Below, in pieces: positions 36,712 to 48,900 of a stretch of 64,000 nucleotides of DNA (its first letter is position 1; each line of letters begins with the position of its first letter). Below the pieces are notes generated by a model. The model worked only from the letters and a program-made list of their open reading frames with translations, did no database searches and had not been told where the DNA came from. Both the position numbers and the translations under genes were made by a program. Source of the DNA: Uranotaenia lowii (Eukaryota > Arthropoda > Insecta > Diptera > Culicidae); NCBI RefSeq assembly GCF_029784155.1, contig NC_073693.1, positions 114,514,683-114,578,682 on the forward strand. The letters run 5' to 3'.

Positions 36712-37993
36712 CAAAATTTGGTCAAGGGAAAACGCGTGTAAATCGGTGAAATCGTTTATTTAAAAAATCAAATTAAATTTCTTTTTCAAGTTTAATTAGT
36801 ATAAAATTCAGGAAAAATATTCAGTTAGGCTTCCGCTTTTCCAAATCCGAATTGCCGGGCCTTACGCTTAACCCCTGCCATCAGATTTTGTACAGCCACC
36901 TTGTCCACCTTCCTCGCCGCAGAAAGCCAGTTTGTCTTGAACTGCTACTCGTCCTTAGCAGTTTTTTTGGTCTGCTTTAGGTTCCGCTTGACAATAGCCC
37001 AGTTTTTCTAAATTGGGCGGAGCTCTGGCGTGTTGAGAGGGTTCTTGTCATTGGGAATCACCTGCACGTTGTTGGCGGCGTACCACTCCATGGCCTTTTT
37101 ACCGTAATGGCAAGATGCCAAATCCGGCCAAAACAGTACGGAACAACCGTGTTTCTTCAGGAAAGGCAGCAGACGTATATTCAAACACTCTTTCACGTAA
37201 ATTTCTTGGTTGACAGTCCCGGAAGCTATGAATATGCTATTTTTCAAGCCACAGGTACAGATGGCTTGCCAAACCAGATATTTCTTCGCGAACTTTGACA
37301 GTTTCATGTGCTTGAAAATATCTGCTACCTTTCCCCTTCCTTTTGCCGTATAAAACTCCTGTCCCGGAAGCTGCTTGTAGTCGGCTTTGACGTAGGTTTC
37401 GTCGTCCATGACCACGCAGTCAAACTTCGTCAGCATCGTCGTGTACAGCCTCCGGGATCGCGCTTTGGCCGTCGTATTTTGTTTATCATCGCGATTTGGA
37501 GTCACTACCTTCTTGTAAGTCGATAGTCCGGCTCGTTTTTTGGCTCGATGCACGGTTGTAGACGACACCCGGCTTATTTGCGGCATCTCGGAGAGAGAGG
37601 TTAGAGTTTCGCTTGAAACAACCGGTAACTCTCTTTGTCGTCTCAGCGGCTTCCGGTTTTCGATTCCCCCCTGATCCAGACTTCCTGGCTGTCGACAAGC
37701 GTTCCCCAAACACTTTAATTACATTTGTAACGGTTGATTTGGCAACTTTTAGCGATTTCGCCAGCTTTGCGTGCGAGTAGCTCGGATTTTCGCGATGCGC
37801 GAGCAAAATTTTGATACGCTGCTCTTCTTCCTTTGACGGCATTTTGACAACTGAAGAGTGAATTCCAACATCAAAATAGGAGCAACATTCTACCCACACA
37901 CCTTCAAAATGAGGGGTGTTCAGGTTTTTTAAATGCAAAATTGACAGAAATACGTCAAGTTGATACTGACCAAATTTTGACCGTATCACCCTT
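36712..37993 (-). pseudogene. DD37E (ITmD37E) transposon with broken transposase
   Basis: The right TIR is complete (CCGTATCACCCTT at 37993, then TA); the left TIR has lost its outer 13 bases. Minus-strand reading starts MPSKEEEQRIKILLAHRENP. The frame shifts near 37565 (ANKPGVVYNRASS, where the other copies read SSTTVHRA). Catalytic DETYVKADYK and FWPDLASCHYG are kept. The codon of the third catalytic residue is itself changed from GAG to TAG, giving RPI then stop. The copy is inactive. Confidence 0.9.
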
Positions 37994-37995
37994 TA

Positions 37996-40060
37996 TAAAC
38001 AGATACTGTTGAACTAATTTAATCATAATAACCACCATTCTTGCAATATTTCCGTGAAATACAGATAAGAGATCCCACGATTAGCTTGATATGGTGTAAT
38101 AAATTTTAAAAAAAATAGTAGCAAGGACTTATTATTTTTCAAATTACGTTTCGATTAATTCAATCATACCTACTTTTAAAATTGTTGACATACTCACCTA
38201 AAAGAGAACCATAAAAGTTAACTGTCGATTTTACTTAAATAACACAACGGAACAGTAATTTTGGTGCTTATGTTTCAATTACTAATTTTGAAAATTTTGA
38301 ATTCAAATCATTCGTCATATTTTGACTATCACCTCTTGTTTTGAAAAAGTATTAAAATTGATCAGTATCGAGTTTTTACCCTCCATCCAAGCTAGAATTC
38401 AGATCTTGCCTTTATATTTTAATTTCAGAAATGCAACACTTCGAAAAAAAATTCTAAAATTTGTTGAAGTTTGAATAAATGAAATTCAACTTCTTCTAAC
38501 ATCATTCAAGAAAGTCTTTGAGTATTTGATATTGAGCATTTTCATTTATTTAAAAAAAATTAGAAACCTGCAAAACGATTGGAATTATGTTTTATTCACG
38601 ACCATTTAGATCACCACTGGATGTAATTTTTCGGGGCTTCTTTTGTTAATTTTTTTTTGTCCGCCTGCTAGGGCCATCTAGGGTGAAAGACGGTCCTAGC
38701 AGGCTGAAAAATTGCTTTTTTTCTGTAGATGATCGAATAAAAGTAGATTAAAACGTAAAACAAGCGAATTTTTTAAAAACATCACCGAACAAAATCATTA
38801 AAAGAAACCCCGAAAAATTATGTTTTAGCACTCAGAGACCTGACGTGTGTTTTGAATACACAAAGTAATAACCAGTGAGAAAAAAAGTTGGAACGCCAGA
38901 TCTTACACCTTATATTCAAGGAACTACTGAACCAATTATTACAAACTTTACACTATTGAATTACTTGAAGTCTCAACATTTTTATTATCATATTGAATAA
39001 TTTCATAAGGTTTCAGCATTTTTTACAAGATATGAAAGCAACTTTTTTGTGATATTTTTTTTTTAATTTAATGTGTTTTTCTAACATGACGTAGAAAAAT
39101 GGTGGACACCGTGTCTGCAAAAACCGTTGACCGATTTTTCAGAAATTTGCATTCATTCTGAATGACTTTAAAAAGTGAATTATTCAAAAACTCCTACAGG
39201 CAAAAGCTAGTATGTAGTAAAAAAACATAATTGATTATAAATTTTTCCGTGTTTTGCAGAATTGAAATAAATTTTCAAAAAGAAAACTTCTTAAACTTTT
39301 TTGCTCACAATTTAAAATTACTCATGGTTTTAGGAAAATTAGATCATTGAACTGAAACCTTTATTTTCATAATCTTTGGAATGTAGATAAAGCCAAAAAA
39401 GTACACAAATATATTTATTGAATTTGTATACAGTTATCTCGAAAATAAGAACAGATCAAAAAACTAATTGCATATCTGGGATCAGCGTCCCTAAATTGTT
39501 CAAACCTTAGAAACACGTGTGTGGACAAAAAAAAATTCAATTTTTAATATATCGGAAACTTGAAATATTAAATTGGGATTTTGATTGGTTCTTACGTTAA
39601 ATTAACTCAACACGATGAAATTAAAACATTGAAAATAAAGTTATAATTTCTTCGAGAAACTGTGAGCATTTAAAAAACATTTTTGAAAACCGTGAAAAAA
39701 GAGAGAGAGATTTAATTGACCATGGCGAGTTTTTTTTTGAACAAGTTTGGCGAGTATAGGATATGTATTCTTTTGTTTTGAAAGTTGAATATACTTTGAA
39801 TGTTTAGAATATATATATTTTTTTTCAAGCAAAATTATGTGAATTGATGTTCTATTTGCTGTTATGTTACAATAAAGAACTTATACGTCCAGAAAAGGAA
39901 AAGGAATATTTGCAGATTTCTTGATGATAAAATTTTAATATTTTCCATTTTTCTATCCCCTTTCACTCCAATTTACGGTATATGTAATTTGGCAATCATC
40001 CTTTTAGTTTTCTAGTATTTTCTTTCCTTTTTATTCGAATTACATTACATAAATCAAAAA
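37996..40060. other. Intergenic AT-rich with a small foldback
   Basis: At 38620-38835 two arms (TTTTTCGGGGCTTCTTTTG and its reverse AAAAGAAACCCCGAAAAA) enclose a 13 bp stem, GCCTGCTAGGGCC with GGTCCTAGCAGGC. The rest has nothing recognised. Confidence 0.5.
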
Positions 40061-40066
40061 AACAGT

Positions 40067-40072
40067 TTTATT
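40067..40072 (-). terminator. Poly(A) signal of Chy-3
   Basis: AATAAA on the minus strand, about 60 bases after the Chy-3 stop. Confidence 0.6.
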
Positions 40073-40130
40073 TTGTCCTCTATCACTATTAACATCATCA
40101 TCAATGTAGTTAACAGGAAAAAACAAACTC

Positions 40131-41031
40131 CTATGGATTTTCCGCAATATTTGTCCGAATCCATTCGTGGTAGTATGAAACTCGTGCGTAAGCATCCGGA
40201 TAACCTTTGGCACAGGGAACACCGAAATTGACCAGCCCAATCAGTTTTCCGTCCAGCGTCAGTGGACCACCGGAGTCACCCTGTAATTAAAATATAAACT
40301 TTATGTTTGATGTCATGTTAAAAAAAAGTCCTAAAAAAAGCCTCACATTACAAGCGCCTTCACCCGTATGAGTAAGCGTACAAATGTGCCCGATATCAAC
40401 GTTGGAGCCAACGGATAAGTTTGAGCACTGATCGTTGGAAAGAGTTTTCAGCTGAATGGTCTGAAGTTTCGTCGGAATTGGTCCTCCGGCTGAGGTTCGT
40501 CCCCATCCGGTCAAAGTGACCTCCCTTCCTTCGTCGACTTCCTTTTCCCAGTATTGGATTGGCTGAACCGTTTCCGAAAACTGCAATTTTTCCTTCAATC
40601 GAACCAGGGCAATATCGTTGGCGAACTGCGGAACATCGTGATACTTGTGGGTGATGAACTTGTCAATGGCGTATTGTTGTCCACCTTCTTTGAGACTATT
40701 TGTACCGACTAGAACAGTCAGCTTTTCCGTTGATTGACTGCACAAATGATGAATGTTAATTTGCATTTTGATTAATTGAAAATGAATAAACTTACTATTC
40801 AACGCAATGGCCGGCTGTTAGAATCCATCGATCCGAAATGATTGCTCCACCACAGTTGTGGCCAAATCCTTTCAACTGCAGAGACACCTGATATGGGACA
40901 GATCCTTCAGCGGCCTCCTGGCCACCGACAACACGATTAACGTAGTTATCATCCAGCTGCAGCGGCACTTCTGCTCCCCAAATGTTCTTCGCCAACAGAA
41001 GCGTACACATTAAAACGGTTGATGTTATCAT
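40131..41031 (-). CDS. Chymotrypsin-like serine protease Chy-3, 258 aa
   Basis: Model: complement(join(40131..40280, 40347..40737, 40796..41031)). It has a signal peptide ([20 protein letters not shown]), activation after Arg33 (VNR before VVGGQ), His75 (TAGHC, with Gly in place of the usual Ala), Asp120 (NDIALVRL) and Ser212 (GDSGGP). The specificity position is Gly (GEGACNGDSGG), so it is chymotrypsin-like. A split Tyr codon spans intron 1. It is about 98% identical to Chy-4, with four differences noted in exons 1 and 2, and shares roughly 55-60% with Chy-1 and Chy-2. It is divergent to Chy-4, 19 kb away. Confidence 0.95.
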
Positions 41032-41110
41032 TTTGAATTGGGTTGATTTTCTTTACACTATTCGAAGGTAGTTGGAAGGTTTGTGATGATGAGCAGGAGC
41101 TAGTGTTTAG

Positions 41111-41120
41111 CTTTTATACC
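41111..41120 (-). promoter_or_regulatory. TATA box of Chy-3
   Basis: GGTATAAAAG on the minus strand, about 80 bases before the ATG. The block from CCTCATCAGGTATAAAAG to CTCCTGCTCATCATCACAAA is kept at Chy-4. Confidence 0.75.
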
Positions 41121-41169
41121 TGATGAGGCGGAAACCACTTCAATAAAATAGTTCGCCAAGGATTAGAGG

Positions 41170-41806
41170 TAACCTCTACAAAGGATTGTTTTGTGCAAAC
41201 AGCACCGAATGTTCTAATTTATTTAGTGTTTGAGTCATTAGACAAAACATCTGATCCAAAAAATGCATACATGTTTCCAAAATGAAATCGGACTTAAGTT
41301 ATTTTATACACTTTTTTAAATAGATCAAAACAGACAAAATGGATTGCCCATTCCAATTGTGTAGTTGAACTATTTAAAGATTAAGATATGAAGAAATGTT
41401 TGCCATAGTTAACATAAAAATCATAATTTCCATTGATGGATAGGCTCTGAGTGCCTCAAATATATTCTTATTTTAAATTCTTCACACATCACTTTCGGAG
41501 TGTTTTTGAACCAAAAAATGCGGTTTTTGAACTCATCCAAACAGTTAGAATTCTCTTCGAACAGAAGAAAAAAAATTCAAGGTAAGATATTTTGATATTC
41601 AATATTTTCCAATCAAAATGAGGCATAATTTTGAACTCGTAGAATGTTTAAATATCTCAAATTATAACAAAACCTTCATGTTGAGAAGCGCGCACGCTAC
41701 CACAGAACTATGCCTAATGCGTGCGAATGAGAGCTTCGAAATTCAATTAAAAGTTTTCGAAGCAAGCAAATTGAGTCAGAAAAATAAACTATTTGCATTA
41801 AAGGAG
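41170..41806. other. Chy-3 upstream, nothing further recognised
   Basis: AT-rich sequence leading into the (AT)n tract. Confidence 0.4.
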
Positions 41807-41970
<164 letters not shown>

Positions 41971-41997
41971 CGAAACTACCCAAACGATGATTTTGAT

Positions 41998-42516
41998 TTG
42001 AGTTTCAGCTTACCACAGTCTGTACAACAGATGTACCATTGAATGGATATGTCAGGGTATCCGCTCATAAATGTATCCTTTTAAAACTCAATATGCATTT
42101 AATTATATATTTTATCTTATTATTTCTAAGCATATACGGTTTGTATCCTTCTGAAAACTATTGTTATTGCTAAACATTATAAACATTATATGTCTCATTA
42201 ATTTCAACATTTTACTGTTATTTCATAACTATATGCCATTATTATTAAACCACTGTACATTTCCAATAATAATATTCAAATTCCTTATTATCAAGATACA
42301 TATTTCATTAGAGGGAATGCATCTGGGGATAGCCTAAAGAAATCACTGCAAGCGGCACGGGTAGCCGGCCATTGTAGGTTTCTGAGGGTTGGATGCCTTC
42401 TTTCGACGAACCATCGGACCGTGGAAGCCCTAGAAGAAATTCGAAGGCCAAGCCACACAGCCATAGGCAGGACCTTGCTACCGATGGGGGAACCATACAT
42501 ACATACATACATACAT
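41998..42516 (+). mobile_element. Retroposon with (CATA)n tail and 23 bp target duplication
   Basis: The 23 bp segment starting ACTACCCAAACGATG occurs at 41975-41997 and 42517-42539. The insert ends in about six CATA units just before the right duplicate, the layout of a target-primed retroposon. Its last 190 bp hold an open stretch (for example GRTLLPMGEPYIHTY), perhaps the 3' end of a non-LTR ORF. No RT or tRNA-like head was seen, so a 5'-truncated non-LTR element is likely. Confidence 0.8.
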
Positions 42517-42667
42517 ACTACCCAAACGATGATTTTGATATCAAAGCCATATCTAGATAAGATAATAATATCACGTTGAAATGGGTTTCAGTAACAATTT
42601 GGATATGCTCTCCTTTCGATAAGGTAGTGTTCGTAGAAAACTGTCTATATATATCCTAATAGGATAA

Positions 42668-43136
42668 AGGCGCTCACACAATAGCACGTCGGACGTCGTG
42701 TCACGTCAGCTGCCAACGCTGTTGTTCAGTACTAAAACGCTGACGCGACGCACTGGGAATTTTTTGCAGCACAATACTAATAACACTGACAAGGCTTTCC
42801 AGCATTTTTTTTAGACAAAACTCGGGGTGCCTAATATTACAAAACACAGAAAATCGACGATAATTTTATTTTTGAGTATATTTGTGTCAAACTTCGACAA
42901 AAAAGCATAAACAAAATATTCTAAACCCTGCTGACACGCTGGAATTTTGATTTATTTCAAAACACGTCAACGCTGGAGAACGCTGCTGTTTAGAACAAGT
43001 TTAGCTTTTAGTACAATGCTGTCTCTGACGCGACGCACCATTGTGGTGACTCAAACGGAAAACGGTATCCCCAAAATGAAATGTCAACGCGACGCTGACG
43101 CGACACGACGTCCGACGGGCTATTGTGCGGGCGCCT
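42668..43136. mobile_element. Harbinger-type MITE with TAA target duplication
   Basis: 469 bp. Terminal AGGCGCTCACACAATAGC and reverse GGGCTATTGTGCGGGCGCCT continue inward as inverted arms (GTCGGACGTCGTGTCACGTC). TAA lies on both sides (42665-42667, 43137-43139). The interior repeats the GACGCGACG motif several times. There is no ORF. Confidence 0.85.
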
Positions 43137-43227
43137 TAAGAATGCTACTAGCCAAGGTGTGTATATATAGGACGTGTTGCCGTAAATCAAATTCCTAATT
43201 CAGCCATTTTGGCTATTTAGGCTATGT

Positions 43228-43490
43228 AATTGCGAAACTCATGGAGTTTGTTTACTATCAAACCACAGAAAAGCTGTGCAAATAATCTTATGTTTGTAAA
43301 CAAACTCATTGAGAGCCCCGCTCACTCCTCTTCTATTTACTGTAAAAGTCTGAGAACCTCTTGTTTCAAAAAAGCTTGCTACTAGCTACTAGCCTGTTAG
43401 GATTATATTACTTACTTACCTAATGTTCTCGCGCCGATCCTCCGGTGCATAAGGCCGTGGTAAAAGACCTCCAGTGTTGACGATCACTAA
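43228..43490. repeat. Short hairpin and probable RTE-type 3' end fragment
   Basis: CTCATGGAGTTTGTTTAC (43239) and GTAAACAAACTCATTGAG (43296) form a short inverted pair. From 43407, TTACTTACTTACCTAATGTT followed by a GC-rich block looks like the reverse of a non-LTR 3' end with a GTAA tail. Confidence 0.4.
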
Positions 43491-44061
43491 CAACAAATGT
43501 CATTTCGCGCTATTTCAGAAGTAACTGCCTTTGTAAACACATCGACCCATTTGATTGTCATTGAAGTTATTCTGATGTTAGAAGTTTGTTTATTTGCTTT
43601 TCCCAGATCAGAAGCTTGGAAACTGACGGACAACTTCGAAACTCTTGAGTGTTTACATTTTCCGGCAAATTTGTTCCTCGTCCTCCTCAAGAGAGGTGAC
43701 AATCGGTTCAGGACTTGACGATTCCTCTGTTGTGACAGGACTTCACGATAGAACGTGTGCAACTTGCGACTCAGCAGAGAACACCCACCGTGCTATGGAC
43801 TGTCGCTGAGCTGGAGCGTTGCGACTCAACGGGCTGACTGTAGCGCCGTGACTCGACGGGCTGACTGGGAGAATGTATCTTTTACCCTTACACCCATAGT
43901 GCTCCACACAGAATGGATAGAACCTTTTTGTTTCGAACATCGGTACTATAATTTATACATTCCTTCCGTATTTTTTTTCACCGATCAGAATCTGTGAATA
44001 AAGACGTTGTGCCACTGTGCGAGTACAAATTGTTTTGTGATTTATTGTTTTGTCGGTTATT
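43491..44061. other. Intergenic, nothing recognised
   Basis: GCTGAGCTGGAGCGTTGCGACTC-type direct repeats (GACTCAACGGGCTGACTG / GACTCGACGGGCTGACTG) near 43825-43868. No supported gene. Confidence 0.45.
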
Positions 44062-44066
44062 ATTAG

Positions 44067-44244
44067 TGTGTGGACGGATTAAACGCCCACTTGATAGTTC
44101 GCAATGAGCGTGCACGTCGGTCATCCAGTCAGTCAGCGAGTACGACCTGAGCAAGCGAGCCGAGTGTAGCAGCGCGTTGTTCCCCCGGCTGGGCTGGTCC
44201 TGTGGCCCGCCGATACTACTCCGATCGCCGGACCGGTGTGCACA
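44067..44244 (+). repeat. 5' LTR
   Basis: 178 bp direct repeat of 46239-46416. Confidence 0.92.
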
Positions 44245-44589
44245 TTTGGCGACCGTGACAGGTGTTTTCTTTCGGATCAGTTTATGATCCGGTTTTTGAG
44301 AAATAAAAACGAACCGAAAACAAAAAAAAAAGCGAGGTGAAGGTTCACGTGAAAATTATTTATAGCAAATGAGGTTAAAAATCAAACAAGTGATCAGTTA
44401 CCCATTTGGAAACACTTAGTGAGTAATTGGAATTCACATACTGTGTAAAAGCTGTTTTTGCAAAAAGAAATAGTTTTCGATTGCTATTTCGGAAAAAGTG
44501 AATATGAAAAAAGTGATGAATAGCAGTGTTGCGAAAACTGTAATTGTTGGAAAAACATTTAAATATTGAAGTAATTCAAGTCCGTTTAA

Positions 44590-45640
44590 GGGACAGCTGA
44601 AATTAAATATTGAGCGAGTCGTGAGGACAGCTTGAACATGTTGTTCGCAGTTTCAAGTGAGTTGAGAGGACAGCTTGAAATTGGAAGGCGTGTTGAGAGG
44701 ACAGCCTGAACATATAAACGCGAATTTCAAGCGAGTTGAGAGAACAGCTTGAAATTGAAAGGCGAGTTGAGAGGACAGCCTGAGCGTTTTGATTACAGTT
44801 TCAAGCGAGTTGAGAGGACAGCTTGAAATTGGAAGGCGTGTTGAGAGGACAGCCTGAATATATAAAAGCAAATTTCAAGCGAGCTAAGAGGACAGCTTGA
44901 AATTGAAAGGCGAGTTAAGAGGACAGCCTGAGCGTTTTGATTACAGTTTCAAGCGAGTTGAGAGGACAGCTTGAAATTGAAAGGCGAGTTGAGAGGACAG
45001 CCTTGGCGTTTTGATTACAGTTGCAAGCGAGTTGAGAGGACAGCTTGAAATTGGAAGGCATGTTGAGAGGACAGCCTGAATATATAAACGCGAATTTCAA
45101 GCGAGTTGAGAGGACAGCTTGGAATTGAAAGGCGAGTCGAGAGGACAGCGTGAGGGTTTTGATTACAGTTTCAAGCGAGTTGAGAGGACAGCTTTGAATT
45201 GGATGGCGAGTTGAGAAGACCGCTAGTACATATTGACGCGACTTTCAAATGAGTTGAGAGGACAGCCTGCGCACTATTGTGAATCCAAGCGAGTTAAGAA
45301 GACAGCTTGAGAAATTAATTGAACCTATTTTTAACAACTTTATCGAGTTAATAGGACGGCTTGGATTTGAGATACAAGTACAGCCTTAATGCATTATCAA
45401 ATAGAAACCCAGTGGGTTGGAAGAACAGTTTGTGATAAATACGAACTATGATGTTCGAAGGAACAACCTGAATTAAACGGTTAAATATCGTAAGTTGAGA
45501 TATCAAGATGGAACTAGAAAGCTAGTTGAGAAGATAGCTTTGGTATTTGATACAATTAATGATCCAGCAAGATAAGCGGACAGCTTGAGATACGAGCGAG
45601 GCAAGAGGTCAGCTCGAATAGATTCTTTTAAACTCCAAGT
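44590..45640 (+). repeat. Tandem array inside the LTR element, unit about 36 bp in a 70 bp higher order
   Basis: GAGTTGAGAGGACAGCTTGA and GAGTTGAGAGGACAGCCTGA alternate about every 36 bp from 44650 to 45300 and then decay towards 45640. Alternation of the CTTGA and CCTGA forms gives a 70-75 bp higher-order period. Confidence 0.9.
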
Positions 45641-46238
45641 GCGTTGGGGGACAACTTGGGAAAAGACATATGATGCGGAAAGTTTAATGTTAGAAAAGTG
45701 TTAAAAAAATACCCGGACACCATGTTGAGAGAACAGGTTTTGTATTTTGTTTATAAGAAAAATTCATGATCAACCGGATTGTGAGATGAGAGTGAACTGT
45801 GAAGTGTATCGAAGGACAGCTTGGATTTATTATATTTAACTCCGGATGGAAAGTACAGCTTGAAAATGAAAATAAAGCGTTTCGATAGGATAGAATACGG
45901 ATCTCATCGAATTTAACCAAGCGTTTTATAAGAACAGTTTAAGATAAGAATAGATTCCAACGTGAACTCAACTATCAATTATACAACAGGTAAGATGAAC
46001 ACTGAACTGAAGCAAACCAGAAAGGAAATCCATTCAGATGCTTTGCTTGGCCAAAAATTCGAAAAAAAGGCAATGAAAAATTTGAGATATTGATTTAATC
46101 GATTGAACTCTAAACTGTGTAAGCGTTGAAACACCAATCAATAGATTATGTTAACCGTGTTATGTTTGAAAATTTAATTAAATTAATTTGAAATATTTTT
46201 CATTTATTATTATCTATTTTTTTGGAATAGGAGGGGGA

Positions 46239-46416
46239 TGTGTGTACGGATTAAACGCCCACTTGATAGTTCGCAATGAGCGTGCACGTCGGTCATCCAG
46301 TCAGTCAGCGAGTACGCCCCAAGCGAGCGAGCCGAGTGTAGCAGCGCGTTGTTCCCCCGGCTGGGCTGGTCCTGTGGCCCGTCGATACTACTCCGATCGC
46401 CGGACCGGTGTGCACA
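46239..46416 (+). repeat. 3' LTR
   Basis: 178 bp; begins TGTGTGTACGG where the 5' LTR has TGTGTGGACGG. Confidence 0.92.
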
Positions 46417-46421
46417 ATTAG

Positions 46422-46855
46422 ACACAAGCGTTTTTCTATATATTTCATAACGTCGCTGGTTGGCAAGGTTGCCGATCACCAGCGCGAAAACTTCGGATTT
46501 CAACTTAAATGACAATATGATTTGATATGATAGATTTATATTCACTAAGGTTTTTAGTTCAGTGGTTTGTTGGTGAACAAACTCCATGAGTTCCGCAGTT
46601 TGTTAAGTGGTTTGTTGGTACACAAACTCCATGAACAGTAAATTTTTTTGTGTTGGAAACCAGTAAAATTTTGCTATTTTTTATCCCGCTGGTATTCCAG
46701 AAAATTTTCAGCAATATGAATTGCTGGAAATATCAGCAAACTTAATCATCTGGAAAAGGGTTTTCTAGAAATCTACAAATGTTCATTTTAAAAATCAACG
46801 GGGTCATATGCCGTTTTGGATCTTTATTTTTTATCTATCTGAAATCTTCTTTATA
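46422..46855. other. Intergenic; short repeats
   Basis: AGTGGTTTGTTGGTGAACAA and a diverged copy about 55 bp on (GTGGTTTGTTGGTACACAAA). No gene. Confidence 0.4.
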
Positions 46856-48900
46856 AATTTTCGTCTGTCTGTCTGTCTGTCTATTCCCTATAGACATTAA
46901 AACTGCTAAACTGATTTGCGTGAAACTTGGAATATGAGGGTATTGGAGGTCAGGAAAGGTTTTTTTAATAGTTTGGGACACCTAGCTCTTCCTGAAGAGG
47001 GGGAGGAGATCTCTCATATAAATGTAATAAGTCTTCATAACTCGAGAACTGAACAAGCAAATCAAACCAAACTTGGTAGGGTGGGTACTTGAGTAAGAAT
47101 TGTAAAAGTGTTTCTAAGAATATTTGGTATCCCTACATTCACCCAGTGGGGTGATAGGAAGGGAGAAATACATAACTAGAGGACTTATCAAGCTTATGGA
47201 ACCAAATTTGGCATGAAATGGGTAGTGGAATACGAGAAATGGTTCTATGATTATTTCAGACCCCTCCTTCTATCCAGTGGAGATACAGGAAAGAAGGAGG
47301 GAGAGGGCTTTAACTCCATTTTTATTTCATAACTTGAAAGCTATTCGAGCAAATGAAGCCGAATTTGTCTTGGAAGGGTATTTGGGTTCCATAAATAGTT
47401 CTATGACTATTTGGTTCCCCTCCCTCCTTCCAGTGAGGAGATTGAAAGTGAGAAGAGGGCTCCTTTACAGTTTTCAGCATTACTGGGAAATAATCAAGCA
47501 AATGGAACTAAATTTGGCGTGGAAAGGTATTAATAATTCGAGAAATGTTTTTATGATATTTTGAGAACGGAGGTCTCTAAGTCGGAAAATCTTAGGGGAA
47601 GAGGGTGCTCCCATAAAACTTTTTACATCACTAGGGAACTTACCCAGCAAATGTATGCAAAACAAAGAAATGTTTCTGCTAATATTTGGTACTACTGCCT
47701 CCTTCCCGTTGCGTGATAGGAAGGAGAATGGGAATACAATTTTTCGCATAGCTCGAGAACTTATCGAGCAAATGGAAAAAACTTTGACATGAGAAAGCAC
47801 TTGGATACGTAAAATGGTTATTTTCTTATTTGAGACTTATTTCTTTTTTTTTGGTAATCCACCATGGGTGCACGGATTCACCGCAGTTTCTGCCAAAGTA
47901 TGGGTTCACATGTATTCCTTAGATTATTAGGTTTGACAAAATCTCCAATGCAGCGCGCCACCATACCCAGACCCCATGGCTTCGTAAGAACTGTTATGTG
48001 GTGAATGTATTGCGTGTGTTGATGTAGGTATATTTTGGAAGAACGAATCAATCAGGTGGGCTAGTTTACTTACAGGTATTCCGGCATCCGTGTATATACC
48101 TGGCCAGCTGGCAACTGATTGAACATTCCAATTATATAATCAGTTATATAATGAAACACATCTTACCTGTCGGCCCGCTTATGGGATTCGAACCCAAAAG
48201 TTTTTCTTGCCGATACCGGGAATCGAACCCAGTATGCCTGGTGTACCAATACCAGACTCGCGCCAGCCTATCCACTAGACCACATCGGCGCTTCTTCTTA
48301 TTTGAGACTTATTTCTCCTTCAATAATATTAGAGAAGACGGGAGCTCACATACGATTGTTTTGCATAAACCAAGAACTGATCTAATAAATGGAACCAAAT
48401 ATGACATGGGAACAATCATAAAATCGAGCAAATGGAACAGAATTGGGCATGGGAGTGTATTTTTTACACGGAATGTTTAATCTTGATCTTGGCTTCGATA
48501 CAAACTTTCTAGCATAACTTGCCAACTAATAAAGCAAACGAAACCAAATTTTTATGAGAGAGTATTCGAGCACCAGAAATGTTTTTCCGGTGTTTTAGCA
48601 CCCCTCCCTCCATTCAGTGGAGCGATAAAAAGTGGTAAGAGGGTAACTCATACATTTTTTTAACATTTCGATAACTAATCGAGAAAGTGGAACCAAATTT
48701 GCATGGAAGCATATTTGTGTACGAGCAATGTTTCTTCGATGGTTTGAGACCCCCTTCTTCTGCCAGAGGGAAGATATAAAGTGGTAAGAGGGTTACCCAT
48801 GACATGGGATCGTATCGTATTAATTGCCCCGTGACGTTATTCTGTTACAAAAAATGTTTCTAGGATAGTTTGGGACCCTCTCCACATTAAAAAGGTACAG
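46856..48900 (+). repeat. Degenerate tandem array, period about 150 bp, same family as 22.9-23.9 kb
   Basis: It begins after a (TCTG)n tract at 46863. Units repeat AATGGAACCAAATTTGGCATG, GGTTCTATGATTATTT and CCCCTCCCTCCTTCCAGTGG blocks. About ten units are recognisable, interrupted by the SINE at 47845-48294. Confidence 0.7.
47845..48294 (-). mobile_element. tRNA-derived SINE with 22 bp target duplication
   Basis: A 22 bp duplicate (TTCTTATTTGAGACTTATTT plus CT) flanks the insert at 47823-47844 and 48295-48316. On the minus strand the head is tRNA-like (48291 down to 48209), with A box-like GTGGTCTAGTGGATAGG and B box GGGTTCGATTCCC. A second B box-like GGGTTCGAATCCC follows (48195 down to 48183). 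The 3' end is an A-rich tail next to the duplicate. About 450 bp; a dimeric tRNA head recalls the Culex Twin family but this element is longer. Confidence 0.85.

Larger units (their letters stand above)
44067..46416 (+). mobile_element. Non-autonomous LTR retrotransposon with a tandem array
   Basis: 178 bp LTRs (44067-44244 and 46239-46416) start TG and end CA and differ at a handful of sites. The 5 bp ATTAG flanks the element (44062-44066, 46417-46421). Directly after the 5' LTR, TTTGGCGACCGTGACAGG is a clear primer-binding site, resembling the tRNA-Arg type used by several insect Ty3-like elements. Before the 3' LTR lies the purine tract AGGAGGGGGA. The 2 kb interior has no gag or pol and is mostly a GA-rich tandem array. 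Confidence 0.93.

Noticed and set aside
44590..45640. CRISPR array
   Set aside because: Head-to-tail repeats without unique spacers, inside an LTR retrotransposon in an animal genome.
46188..46587. 77- and 125-codon frames over the 3' LTR at 46.2-46.6 kb
   Set aside because: They span the LTR and flanks and are not kept in the other LTR.
48183..48291. Genuine tRNA gene
   Set aside because: The tRNA-like segment is the head of a SINE with an A-rich tail and 22 bp target duplication.
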